Of a stretch of DNA of 42,163 nucleotides, positions 9,513-17,342 are shown in pieces. A program made the translations under genes and the position numbers. Numbering within the stretch: position 1 is the first letter of the stretch; each line of letters opens with the position of its first letter. The stretch is taken from the NCBI RefSeq assembly GCF_016462415.1, contig NZ_JAEMTF010000029.1:1-42163 (forward strand), read 5' to 3'. The notes beneath the pieces are model-generated. The model did no database searches and was not told the DNA's origin. It worked only from the letters and a program-made list of their open reading frames with translations. Source of the DNA: Williamsia sp. (GTDB lineage Bacteria; Actinomycetota; Actinomycetes; Mycobacteriales; Mycobacteriaceae).

Positions 9513-9528
9513 GGGCGGCTGTTCGCCC
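9513..9528. terminator. Weak hairpin between convergent genes
   Basis: GGGCG at 9513-9517 and CGCCC at 9524-9528 form a 5-bp GC stem with a 6-nt loop, in the 40-bp gap between the convergent methyltransferase and hydrolase genes. There is no T-tract. It could end transcription in either direction, but the stem is short. Confidence 0.3.
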
Positions 9529-9548
9529 AACCTCAGCCGGCTCAGGTG

Positions 9549-11081
9549 TCATCTGAGCGTGGCGACTCCGCCGACATCTGAACTCCACGTGATGAATCCG
9601 TGTTCGAAGGTGACCATCACGCCACCGCTGCTCTGGGGTACCTCGTCGGTGATGGCCAGTCCCAGGTTCGGCGTCCAGACCGACGTGATGCCGTCACCGG
9701 CGACATGCGCGCCCGTCTGGGGTGAGTAGTAGACGCGGAGCCCGTTGGCCAGGTCCTGACGGCCCGCCACCAGGGGTGTGCGCGGGTAGGTGCCGAACTC
9801 GGCGATGCGGGCGACCACCGGTGCGGGCGCACTGATGAATCCGACGGGCGTCTCGTACACGGCACCGTTGAGATGCATCCTCAGAAACCTCCCGGTGTTC
9901 GCGATCGGCACGACCGGACTGACGATCTCGCCCAGAGACGTCTCGACCGGTTCCCGTTGGAACCGTGTGAACTCCGGTGTGTCGGGTACACCGTCGCGGG
10001 CGAACCCGGCGAGCGTCGCCAGCGCCGGCTTGGGGCTCCGATCGGTTCGGAGGAGTCCGAAATTGTTCTCGGGGTCGCCGTCGCCGGTTGCCAGGTCGCG
10101 GTCGGTGAAATAGAACACCGGACCGGCATAGGGCAGTTCTCTCCATTTCTCCGCAAAATCGGTGAGCATCTCATTTTGTCGGGCCTCGGTGACCGTCGAT
10201 GTCGGTACGCCGTATTCGGTTGCCCAGATCTTCTTTCGATCATCGCCATTGGCGATCATTAATTTTCGAATCGCGGTCAGTTGTTGCCCCGGTGAATCGC
10301 GGAGTAGCCACGCGGCGGACAGGCTCAGGTCGTTCTTGTAGGGATGAAACGAAAGTGCGTCGAAGTTACCGCCGGCTCCAGCGGCATACATCGATCGCAA
10401 GAACGCGACGGGATCTCGGGTGGACGGTGAATCGACAACTGCGCCGAGTGAACCTGCTATGACCGGCAGGGCGGGATCGACGGCCTTGACCGCCCGGTAA
10501 CCGGCGCGGAGTAGGGCGGTGTAGGAAACCGGGTCCGGTGTCGGGTTGTAGAACAACGCGCCGTTGGGCTCGTTCCACATCTCGTAGGCGGTGATCTTGC
10601 CGCGATAGCGCGCTGCCACCGCCCCCACGAACCGGCCGAAGGCCTGTGGGTCCCCCGGTTCGGCGTAGGGCCCACTGGACCCGGGTGCCGCCGCCCAGGC
10701 GGGCGTGCTGGCGATGCTGGCGACGATGCTGAGCCCCCGCGCCACCGCATCGTCTACGATCCGGTCCGTGACACCCCAGTCATAGGCGCCGGCGTCGACG
10801 GGTTGCACGAGCCCCCACGCGATCGGCAGGCGAATGGATCGCAGCGACGTCCGTTGTGCGAGGTCATACGTCGCGACCGTCTGGTCGCGGGACTCGAAGT
10901 ACGGCGCAGTCGACAGCGCCAGACCCTGCACCACTGCCGCGGGGCGGAACTCCGTGGTGGCCGCGGGTGCCCGGCTCGGTTCGTCGCCGTGCGGATCGCC
11001 GCCCGAGCACTGGACGAGCGCCGCCGAGATGATGCAGATGACGAGCATCGAGGCGAAGCGCCGCGTCACCGGAGCGATCAC
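9549..11081 (-). CDS. PslG-like clan GH-A glycoside hydrolase lipoprotein with C-terminal LGFP-like repeat
   Basis: The 510-aa exported protein begins with a short basic segment and a hydrophobic core ending ALVQC, a probable lipoprotein signal although Gln before the Cys is unusual. The central (beta/alpha)8 domain shows YEMWNEPNG with the acid/base Glu at residue 171 and IWATEYG with the nucleophile Glu at residue 289. Clan GH-A includes GH5, GH39 and the exopolysaccharide hydrolase PslG. The C-terminus (RVYYSPQTGAH ... LGLAITDE) resembles an LGFP repeat, a cell-wall association module of mycolic-acid bacteria. It probably trims or releases the polysaccharide at the envelope. GTG 11081 lies 4 nt after the stop of the Wzy-like gene, so the two form an operon. 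A homologue lies at 18627-20216. Confidence 0.8.
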   Translation of the reverse strand: MIAPVTRRFASMLVICIISAALVQCSGGDPHGDEPSRAPAATTEFRPAAVVQGLALSTAPYFESRDQTVATYDLAQRTSLRSIRLPIAWGLVQPVDAGAYDWGVTDRIVDDAVARGLSIVASIASTPAWAAAPGSSGPYAEPGDPQAFGRFVGAVAARYRGKITAYEMWNEPNGALFYNPTPDPVSYTALLRAGYRAVKAVDPALPVIAGSLGAVVDSPSTRDPVAFLRSMYAAGAGGNFDALSFHPYKNDLSLSAAWLLRDSPGQQLTAIRKLMIANGDDRKKIWATEYGVPTSTVTEARQNEMLTDFAEKWRELPYAGPVFYFTDRDLATGDGDPENNFGLLRTDRSPKPALATLAGFARDGVPDTPEFTRFQREPVETSLGEIVSPVVPIANTGRFLRMHLNGAVYETPVGFISAPAPVVARIAEFGTYPRTPLVAGRQDLANGLRVYYSPQTGAHVAGDGITSVWTPNLGLAITDEVPQSSGGVMVTFEHGFITWSSDVGGVATLR

Positions 11082-11085
11082 GTGC

Positions 11086-12477
11086 TTACCGGCTGACGGG
11101 TTGAGGTGGAACGGCGAGAAGGTCGTGATCCGGCGACGAATGTTTTGTCGACGATTCTTTTGCCATGTCGGACGCATGTATCAGGAACACCAGCAGAAAG
11201 GAAAGTCCGGCAGTACTCACAGGAATGGTGACGGTGCCGATATCGAGCTGCATCGTGATGAGGAAGAAGCCGATGAAGCTGCCACCGTACAAACCGAGAT
11301 TCCACTGGTCGGATCTCAGGCATCGGTATCCGAGCGTGCAGCTGTACAACATTCCGATCACAAAAGTGATTCCGACCAGGACCCCGCCGCGATACACCGA
11401 CAACAGCGGGGCATTGGCCACGAAATTGGTGGTGAATGCCAGCGCCGGATCCTTGAATTCGGGAAGGCCCCAGCCCCGGCCGAAAATCCACCGTCCGGTG
11501 AGGGCGCCCGGGAAATCGCGGATTGCGTCCAGGCGGGCCGACGATCCGGTGTCCTGGCTGCTGAAAGAGGTCAGCAACCGGTTGCGGATCTGTGGCACCG
11601 ACAGTGCGGCGCAGAATCCCAGCACGAAAGTCGCGATGATGCCGGTTCGCTGCCGCACGCTGAGGCTCTGGAAGACGAGCATCATCACCACTCCGAAGAC
11701 GAGCGCGAACAGCGAGGCGCGGCTCAACGTGAGGATGAGGCAGACCAGGAGGATGCCCCCGAGCACGAATCGTGTCCACCCCGCGAACACGATGACGCAG
11801 ATCAGGAGCGCGACGAGTATGCCGATACCCGCGGCGTTGGGGTCGAGGAAGGTGCCGGCCAGTCGAGCGGTCGGCTTGTCGCCGCTGTAGACGTAACGAG
11901 TCGATTCGGCCTCGGTTCCGTAGCCCAGGATCGACAGCGACTTGAGTACCTTCCCTGCCGGGTCACCGAAGACGATCCCCATGGCAAGCAGACCGGAAAG
12001 CGTTGTGGCGCAGACATACACCTGCCCGAACCGGAAGACCTGCGACCTGGGAAGTCGCATGAGGGCGATGACCAGGGAGACCGCCGCCGCCCACTTGACG
12101 AACTCCATGATGTCGACCGGGGACCCCGCGGTGACCACCAACGACAGGAAGGACATGAGCAGCAGCGCGATCACGAACCACTCCATCGTGGAGATCTTCT
12201 TGTTCTCCACCGGGTGCACGAGGGTGGCCAACAGGAAGCCCATGGCCAGACTGAACACCATCGGGACGTGCACGCCCGGGAGGTAGCCCGCCGGGAACAG
12301 TCCGGCGGCCCCTGCGGTCGCCCACAGCAGCCAGGTCGGGTGACGCAGCCCGACGAACACACCGACGATCAGGGCGAGTCCTGCCAGTGCGGCGATGAGA
12401 ATCGAGCCGCCCAGCAGTATCGAGCCGAATGCGCCGGCCGCGGCGAGCACGACGATGAGGGGTCCGATCACGATCAC
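11086..12477 (-). CDS. O-antigen ligase / Wzy polymerase-like membrane protein
   Basis: The 463-aa protein is predominantly hydrophobic, with at least ten predicted membrane helices. A large polar loop in the second half contains SSARLDAIRDFPGALTGRW followed by the GRGWGLPEF motif, the pattern of Wzy and WaaL proteins. The expected function is to polymerise lipid-linked repeat units on the outer face of the membrane, or to ligate glycan to an acceptor. In a cluster with flippase, Wzz and priming transferase, polymerase is the more economical choice. The start is GTG 12477 with only a weak ribosome site. The stop is 4 nt before the GTG of the hydrolase lipoprotein, which suggests that polymerase and hydrolase are co-expressed. 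Confidence 0.75.
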   Translation of the reverse strand: MIVIGPLIVVLAAAGAFGSILLGGSILIAALAGLALIVGVFVGLRHPTWLLWATAGAAGLFPAGYLPGVHVPMVFSLAMGFLLATLVHPVENKKISTMEWFVIALLLMSFLSLVVTAGSPVDIMEFVKWAAAVSLVIALMRLPRSQVFRFGQVYVCATTLSGLLAMGIVFGDPAGKVLKSLSILGYGTEAESTRYVYSGDKPTARLAGTFLDPNAAGIGILVALLICVIVFAGWTRFVLGGILLVCLILTLSRASLFALVFGVVMMLVFQSLSVRQRTGIIATFVLGFCAALSVPQIRNRLLTSFSSQDTGSSARLDAIRDFPGALTGRWIFGRGWGLPEFKDPALAFTTNFVANAPLLSVYRGGVLVGITFVIGMLYSCTLGYRCLRSDQWNLGLYGGSFIGFFLITMQLDIGTVTIPVSTAGLSFLLVFLIHASDMAKESSTKHSSPDHDLLAVPPQPVSR

Positions 12478-12681
12478 TTGCTGATCTTTGCATCCGAGGG
12501 GCGATATGCAAGTCCGGTCGCGTTTCTCGCCACAGTTGGCGTGGCACGCGGCCGGTGCCTCCGGGTTATAGTTGGGCGGCCCGCGCGTAGATGGCGTCGG
12601 TGGTTTTATCGAGGGCGAGAAAAGTCGTGCGGATCAGGTGCCAGCGGCCGGTTTGCCAGGAACATCGAGGGGGTCTGTCGC
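12478..12681. promoter_or_regulatory. Divergent promoter region between the Wzy and Wzz-kinase operons
   Basis: This 204-bp region serves two divergent operons. GTTATAGT at 12566-12573 contains a good -10 hexamer (TATAGT) for the rightward operon, leaving a leader of about 100 nt; no -35 stands out. The word GCGATATGCA at 12501-12510 recurs next to another GTTATAGT before the second hydrolase gene (18621-18650). The ribosome site GAGGGGG lies about 8 nt before the GTG at 12682. Confidence 0.45.
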
Positions 12682-14070
12682 GTGGCAATTCGCGAGTATG
12701 TACGGATATTCGTGAAATTCTGGTGGGTGATTGTTCTGCTCACGGTGGTCGGTGCCGGTGGCGGGTTTGCCTACTACCAGTTCGGCACGACTTCTGAGTA
12801 CGCCGCCACGGCGCGTCTTTTTGTCACCGCAGAAGGCGGAACCTCGGTCGGCGAGTCGTACCAGAACAACCTCTTCGCGCAGGAACGCGTCAATTCCTAC
12901 GCCGCGATCGCCACCAGCGATCAGGTCGCCCGGCGCGCATCGAGCGCCCTCGGTGGCGCGATCAGCCCCGATGACCTGCGCGGCGCGACGACCGCCGCAG
13001 CGGTACCCAAGACGGTGATCCTGGCCGTGACGGTGACGAACGGCGCACCGCGACGCGCCCAGTCGTACGCGAATGCGGTCGCGCAGGAGACGGCGGCGGT
13101 CGTCCAGGAACTCGAGACCTCTCGACGCGGCGGTGCGGCCGCGGCGACGGCGATCGTCCTCGACGATGCCGACCTGCCCTCCACCCCCACCGGCTACGGC
13201 TGGAAGATACTCGTGGCCGCGGGAGCCTTCGTCGGCCTGCTGCTCGGCGTACTGGTCAGCCTCGCCATCGCGGTGCTGGACCGCCGCATCAAGACTGCCG
13301 ACACCCTCACCTCCGAGGACGGTCTCCACGTGTTGGCCGAGGTGCCGGACAGCGACGCGGTGGCGGCACCCGTCGTCGCGACGTCGTCATCCGCGGACCT
13401 GACGGCCTACCGACGGCTGCGTACCAACCTCCGTTTCATCGGCGCCGCCGCCTCGGGTTCGAGCTCGGCGCCCCGCGTGGTGACGGTGGCAGGTCCGGGC
13501 GACGGTGCCGGTCGCACCAGCGTCGCGGTGGGACTCGCCGTGGTCTTGGCCGACGCGGGCCACGACGTGCTGCTGATGGATGCCGATCTCGCCGCCGGAA
13601 CGGTGGGCAGCGCCTTCGGGAAGTCGACCACGCGCGGACTGTCGGCTCTCATCGTCGGTGAGGACGATCTCGCCTCCAGCGTCGTCCGGATCCGCGACAA
13701 CCTGTCCATCCTGGCCTGCGGCCCCCATCCGCCGAATCCGGGCGAGCTGATCGCCTCCGACGGATTCGAGAAGACGTTGCGACACGCCCGGGAGAGGTTC
13801 GATCACGTCATCATCGACAGCCCCGCCACCGACACCAGTTCCGATGCGGTGGTGTGTGCTGCCCTGTCCGATGTCGCGATCCTGGTGGCGCGTGCCAACA
13901 AGACGACGAGGTCGTCACTGCGCACGTCGGCCAACGCCTTGACGTCGGTGGGTGCACGGGTGGTGGGTGTCGCGTTGACCCACACGAAAGCCCCACGAGC
14001 GCAGAAGCCGGGTCACACGAGCGATGGTGATGGCGCGGGAGGCGACGAGAACCCGCCGGAGAAGGCGTGA
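12682..14070 (+). CDS. Wzz chain-length protein fused to a BY-kinase-like domain (degenerate Walker A)
   Basis: The 462-aa protein has two membrane helices (about residues 14-32 and 175-198) bracketing an extracellular Wzz domain. A cytosolic P-loop domain follows, the layout of actinobacterial CpsD/CapA-CapB fusions that set polysaccharide chain length. The P-loop reads GPGDGAGRTS (271-280), with Arg278 where the catalytic Lys should be. Walker A' has DADLAAG (D300) rather than the usual DADLR-P pattern, and Walker B is VIIDSPA (D379). The C-terminal tail contains no Tyr cluster. Kinase activity is therefore doubtful, and it may act as a structural co-polymerase. GTG 12682 is supported by GAGGGGG upstream; longer in-frame extensions run antisense through the Wzy gene. 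First gene of an eight-gene operon. Confidence 0.85.
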   Translation: MAIREYVRIFVKFWWVIVLLTVVGAGGGFAYYQFGTTSEYAATARLFVTAEGGTSVGESYQNNLFAQERVNSYAAIATSDQVARRASSALGGAISPDDLRGATTAAAVPKTVILAVTVTNGAPRRAQSYANAVAQETAAVVQELETSRRGGAAAATAIVLDDADLPSTPTGYGWKILVAAGAFVGLLLGVLVSLAIAVLDRRIKTADTLTSEDGLHVLAEVPDSDAVAAPVVATSSSADLTAYRRLRTNLRFIGAAASGSSSAPRVVTVAGPGDGAGRTSVAVGLAVVLADAGHDVLLMDADLAAGTVGSAFGKSTTRGLSALIVGEDDLASSVVRIRDNLSILACGPHPPNPGELIASDGFEKTLRHARERFDHVIIDSPATDTSSDAVVCAALSDVAILVARANKTTRSSLRTSANALTSVGARVVGVALTHTKAPRAQKPGHTSDGDGAGGDENPPEKA

Positions 14071-15380
14071 ACTCCCGACCTCGTCGAGCGGGATCTGACG
14101 CAGCGGCGGGGACACGCGGGAAACGGGCGCTGCGTCTGTTCCTCGCGCTGACGACAATCGCGATCGCGGTGGTCTCCTGTGCGACCGCCCCACCCGACAA
14201 CACCTCGATACCTCTGCGGCCCTACGAGCCGTCGACGCCACTGGTGTCTGCGTTCCCGACGCCGTCGATCACCAAGCCGGTGGACAACCGCAATCCCGGC
14301 TCTGTCGTCTCCGTTGCCGATCCGACCGAGGCGGTCGACGGCGATCTTCTCGCGGTCGGCGCCACGGTCAAGCGGATCGTGTACCGCTCCACCTCGGGAA
14401 TCGACGACTCCCCGACGCTGGTGTCGGGAATCGCGGTCATCCCGAACGGTCCGCCGCCCAACGGTGGGTGGCCGGTGGTCGCCTACGGGCATCCGAGCTC
14501 GGGCGTCAAACCCGTGTGTGCCCCGTCACTGTTCAGCTCGATGCTGGGCAATGCCGGAGTCCTGGCCGCACTCGTGGTGGGCGGCTACGCCGTGGTGATG
14601 TCGGACTATCAGGGGCTGGGGCAGCCCGGGTACGTCCACCCGTTCCTCGACTCGAAGACGTACGGCAACAACATGATCGACGCGGTCCGCGCGATCCGTG
14701 CGATCGCACCCGAGAACGTCAGCACCCAGTGGGTGGCGTACGGCTCGTCGCTGGGAGGTCTCGCGGCCTGGGCTGCGGCGGACCGCGCGACCGCGTACGG
14801 GCAGGGACTGACGCTGCTCGGAACCGCGGCGATCTCGCCGTTCGCGGACATGACCGAGCTCGTCGATCGCGCGGTGGACGGCACGATGACCCGGGATCAG
14901 TACCCGCTGTACATCTATCTGCTGCAGACGATGTCGCAGACGTACCCGTCGATGCGACTCGACGACTACCGGTCTCCGTTCGCCCGCAGTGTCTGGGCGA
15001 CAGCACTGGAATGCCTGCCCTCGGCTCGCACCTCGCCGGACGACATCGTGCGTGCGCTGACCTCGCTCGGTCCCGATGACCTCCGTCCTGCGTCGCCGGC
15101 CGCTGCCGCCTTCGTGCGATCGAAACTCGCCGAGCGCGCGTTGCCGATCGGCACCAACCCGGCGCCCACCCTGGTGACCTACGGCACCGACGACCAGTCC
15201 AGTCCACCGCAATGGACCGAGCGCGCGATCGCGCGTTCGTGCGCGAACGGCCAGAAGCTCGACGTGATCAAACGAGTCGGTGAGACCTCCGCAGAGCTCG
15301 ACGCCGGTCAGTCGGTGGCGTTCATCAACACCGTGCGAACGAGCGGTTGGACCTTCACGAACTGCGAACAGCGCCCGTGA
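14067..15380 (+). CDS. LIP-family secretory lipase-like lipoprotein, catalytic His missing (probable pseudoenzyme)
   Basis: The 437-aa protein has an Arg/Lys-rich N-terminus, a hydrophobic core and a lipobox VVSC, so it is probably an exported lipoprotein. The alpha/beta-hydrolase body keeps the family markers: YRSTSGIDD, GGWPVVAYGHP, DYQGLGQPG, and nucleophile S228 in YGSSLGG. Acidic D376 is in YGTDDQ. Where the two paralogues downstream have GKGH, this protein has GETS, placing Ser408 exactly 32 residues after the Asp, and no other His occurs in the C-terminal half. The change predicts loss of hydrolase activity, leaving a binding or scaffold role. GTG 14067 overlaps the kinase stop as GTGA. 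It lies between two Wzz-type genes. Confidence 0.8.
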   Translation: MNSRPRRAGSDAAAGTRGKRALRLFLALTTIAIAVVSCATAPPDNTSIPLRPYEPSTPLVSAFPTPSITKPVDNRNPGSVVSVADPTEAVDGDLLAVGATVKRIVYRSTSGIDDSPTLVSGIAVIPNGPPPNGGWPVVAYGHPSSGVKPVCAPSLFSSMLGNAGVLAALVVGGYAVVMSDYQGLGQPGYVHPFLDSKTYGNNMIDAVRAIRAIAPENVSTQWVAYGSSLGGLAAWAAADRATAYGQGLTLLGTAAISPFADMTELVDRAVDGTMTRDQYPLYIYLLQTMSQTYPSMRLDDYRSPFARSVWATALECLPSARTSPDDIVRALTSLGPDDLRPASPAAAAFVRSKLAERALPIGTNPAPTLVTYGTDDQSSPPQWTERAIARSCANGQKLDVIKRVGETSAELDAGQSVAFINTVRTSGWTFTNCEQRP

Positions 15381-16075
15381 GGTCTCCGTCCACCTCGACG
15401 GTCGGTGACTACGGGCGATTGATGGGCCGTTTCTGGCTCGTGGTGTTGATCGCGGTGTGTGCGGGCGGCGCCGCGGGATTCGCGGCCAGCACGCTCCAGT
15501 CACCGCACTACGAGAGCGAATCACGGGTGCTCATCACCGTTCCGGGCCCGCCCTCGGTGACTGCCGGTTTCGTCGGTGATCTGGCGGGGCGGCTCCGCGC
15601 GGAGTCCTACCGCAACCTCGCGACCACCGACCAGGTGCTCCGACGTGTCATCGCGGCGGATCGCGAGCACGTGCTCGGGGACGACCTCACCGTGGCCGAC
15701 CTCCTGGAACGGATCACCGTGACGACCTTCACCGACAGTGCCGTACTCGCAATCCACACCCAGGGCGACACCGCGGATGCCGCGGTCACACTGGCGACGG
15801 CGGTGGCGGTCCAGATGCGTCAGGTGGTGGTCGAGGTGGAGTCGACGCTGGTCGGTACGGAGAAGTTCGAACTGCAGATCGTCGATCCCGCGCAGCCGGC
15901 GGTGGAGGTCCCGGAGACATCCGCGGTCACTGCCGTCGGACTCGGCGCCGGCATGGGATTCCTCATCGCCGCGATCATCTTGATCGGCCTCGACGCGGTG
16001 CGAGACCGCATCTCGGACAAGAACGATGTGCACCACACGTTGAGAGATCTCGGGACAGCAGGAGGTACGCCATGA
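15377..16075 (+). CDS. Wzz/YveK-type chain-length protein without kinase domain
   Basis: The 232-aa protein has a membrane helix near the N-terminus (FWLVVLIAVCAGGAAGF), then an extracytoplasmic Wzz-like domain (YESESRVLITV, LRAESYRNLATTDQVL). A second helix (about residues 188-212) leads to a short cytosolic tail of about 20 residues. It resembles the N-terminal half of the 12682-14070 protein but has no P-loop domain. GTG 15377 overlaps the previous stop, and its own stop overlaps the next ATG. It may form mixed oligomers with the first Wzz, or partner a kinase encoded elsewhere. Confidence 0.8.
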   Translation: MRSPSTSTVGDYGRLMGRFWLVVLIAVCAGGAAGFAASTLQSPHYESESRVLITVPGPPSVTAGFVGDLAGRLRAESYRNLATTDQVLRRVIAADREHVLGDDLTVADLLERITVTTFTDSAVLAIHTQGDTADAAVTLATAVAVQMRQVVVEVESTLVGTEKFELQIVDPAQPAVEVPETSAVTAVGLGAGMGFLIAAIILIGLDAVRDRISDKNDVHHTLRDLGTAGGTP

Positions 16076-17328
16076 TCGCTGCACGCCGATCGAGGACGGT
16101 CCGGGTGCGCCTCGCCGTCGTGCTCGCATGCGCGGTCGTGGTGGTCGCGGGCTGCGGCGGCTCGACCGATTCCGGCTCGGCGTCGCTCGCCACCGATGAC
16201 GAGTCGATCGGCGCACCCCTGCAGTTCGATTCGAGTGGAACGGGCCCCGGCAGCCTCGTGTCCGCAACCGACATGCCGCTGCTCGACCGACGCGTGACGT
16301 CGCTTGCCTCGCTGTCGGCCCGCGTGCAATATCGCTCGACGTCCGGGATCGACGACTCCGAGTCGACGGTGTCCGGTTCGGTGTTCGTGCCGAGCGGTGC
16401 TGCCCCCGAGGGTGGGTGGCCGGTGGTTGCGTTCGGTCACGGAACCACCGGCGTCCTCGGTGAATGCGGTCCGTCACTGGACCCGACGCTTCTCGGGGTG
16501 TCGGTCGTGGTGACCGCGCTCCTACGCATCGGATATGCGGTGACGGTTCCTGACTATCAGGGCCTCGGGATCCCGGGGGGTACCGACCCGACCCACCCGT
16601 ATCTCGACGCGACGACGGAGGGCATGAACCTGATCGACTCCGTCCGCGCCGCTCGCCGCCTGTCGTCGATGGTGTCGAACCGGTGGGTGGGGTTCGGTAT
16701 CTCGCAAGGCGGGCAAGCGGTCTGGGCCGCGAACGTCCTCGCTCGCTCGTATGGATCGGATCTGTCCCTCAAGGGCACGGCGAGCGTCTCGCCGATCGCA
16801 GACCTGAGACCGCTGGCGGATTCGGCGGCGGACGAGTCGTTGTCGGAAGACCAGTACGGGTCGATACAGTGGCTCCTGCTCGCCCTGAAGCACGAGAACC
16901 CCGGTCTCGACCTCGACGACTTCCGCCGTGGAGTGGTCACGTCGAAGTGGGACATCCTGTCCCAGTGCTCGCCGCAATACGCACAGGAACGCACGATCGC
17001 GGTCAAGGCGATCACCCCCGACGATCTCCGGCCGGCGTCTGACAGCGCGACAGCAACGCTCCGCGAGTACTTCGCCAAACGAAGTGTTCCCGAGGTCAGG
17101 GCCAGTGCACCCATGTTGGTGCAGTACGGCGACAAGGATGTCCTCGCGCGTCCCGAGTGGACGACCGGTGCAATTGCACGTGCATGCCGAATCGGCGACA
17201 ATATCGAGGCGGACCTGCAATCGGGTAAAGGTCACGCCGATGTCGACAGTTCTACGGCGTTGTCATGGCTCCGAAGTCGTTTCGAGGATGGACCGACGAG
17301 GAGTACATGCGGCAGCGTCGCTCGCTGA
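16072..17328 (+). CDS. LIP-family secretory lipase-like lipoprotein with complete catalytic triad
   Basis: The 418-aa protein begins with a basic N-region and hydrophobic stretch ending in the lipobox VVAGC (Cys at about residue 27), so it should be lipid-anchored outside the membrane. Family markers are YRSTSGIDD, GGWPVVAFGHG and DYQGLGIPGG. The triad is S211 (GISQGG), D356 (YGDKD) and H388 (GKGHADVD). Related secreted lipases hydrolyse or transfer acyl esters. In this operon an envelope lipid or an acylated glycan is a plausible substrate, but this is inference. ATG 16072 overlaps the Wzz stop. The next gene starts 14 bp downstream. Confidence 0.85.
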   Translation: MIAARRSRTVRVRLAVVLACAVVVVAGCGGSTDSGSASLATDDESIGAPLQFDSSGTGPGSLVSATDMPLLDRRVTSLASLSARVQYRSTSGIDDSESTVSGSVFVPSGAAPEGGWPVVAFGHGTTGVLGECGPSLDPTLLGVSVVVTALLRIGYAVTVPDYQGLGIPGGTDPTHPYLDATTEGMNLIDSVRAARRLSSMVSNRWVGFGISQGGQAVWAANVLARSYGSDLSLKGTASVSPIADLRPLADSAADESLSEDQYGSIQWLLLALKHENPGLDLDDFRRGVVTSKWDILSQCSPQYAQERTIAVKAITPDDLRPASDSATATLREYFAKRSVPEVRASAPMLVQYGDKDVLARPEWTTGAIARACRIGDNIEADLQSGKGHADVDSSTALSWLRSRFEDGPTRSTCGSVAR

Positions 17329-17342
17329 TATGAGGACGGACG

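Noticed and set aside
10834-12681. Long in-frame upstream extension of the Wzz-kinase gene
   Set aside because: It runs antisense through the Wzy-like gene with charged low-complexity residues; the GTG at 12682 has a ribosome site and gives a normal Wzz N-terminus.
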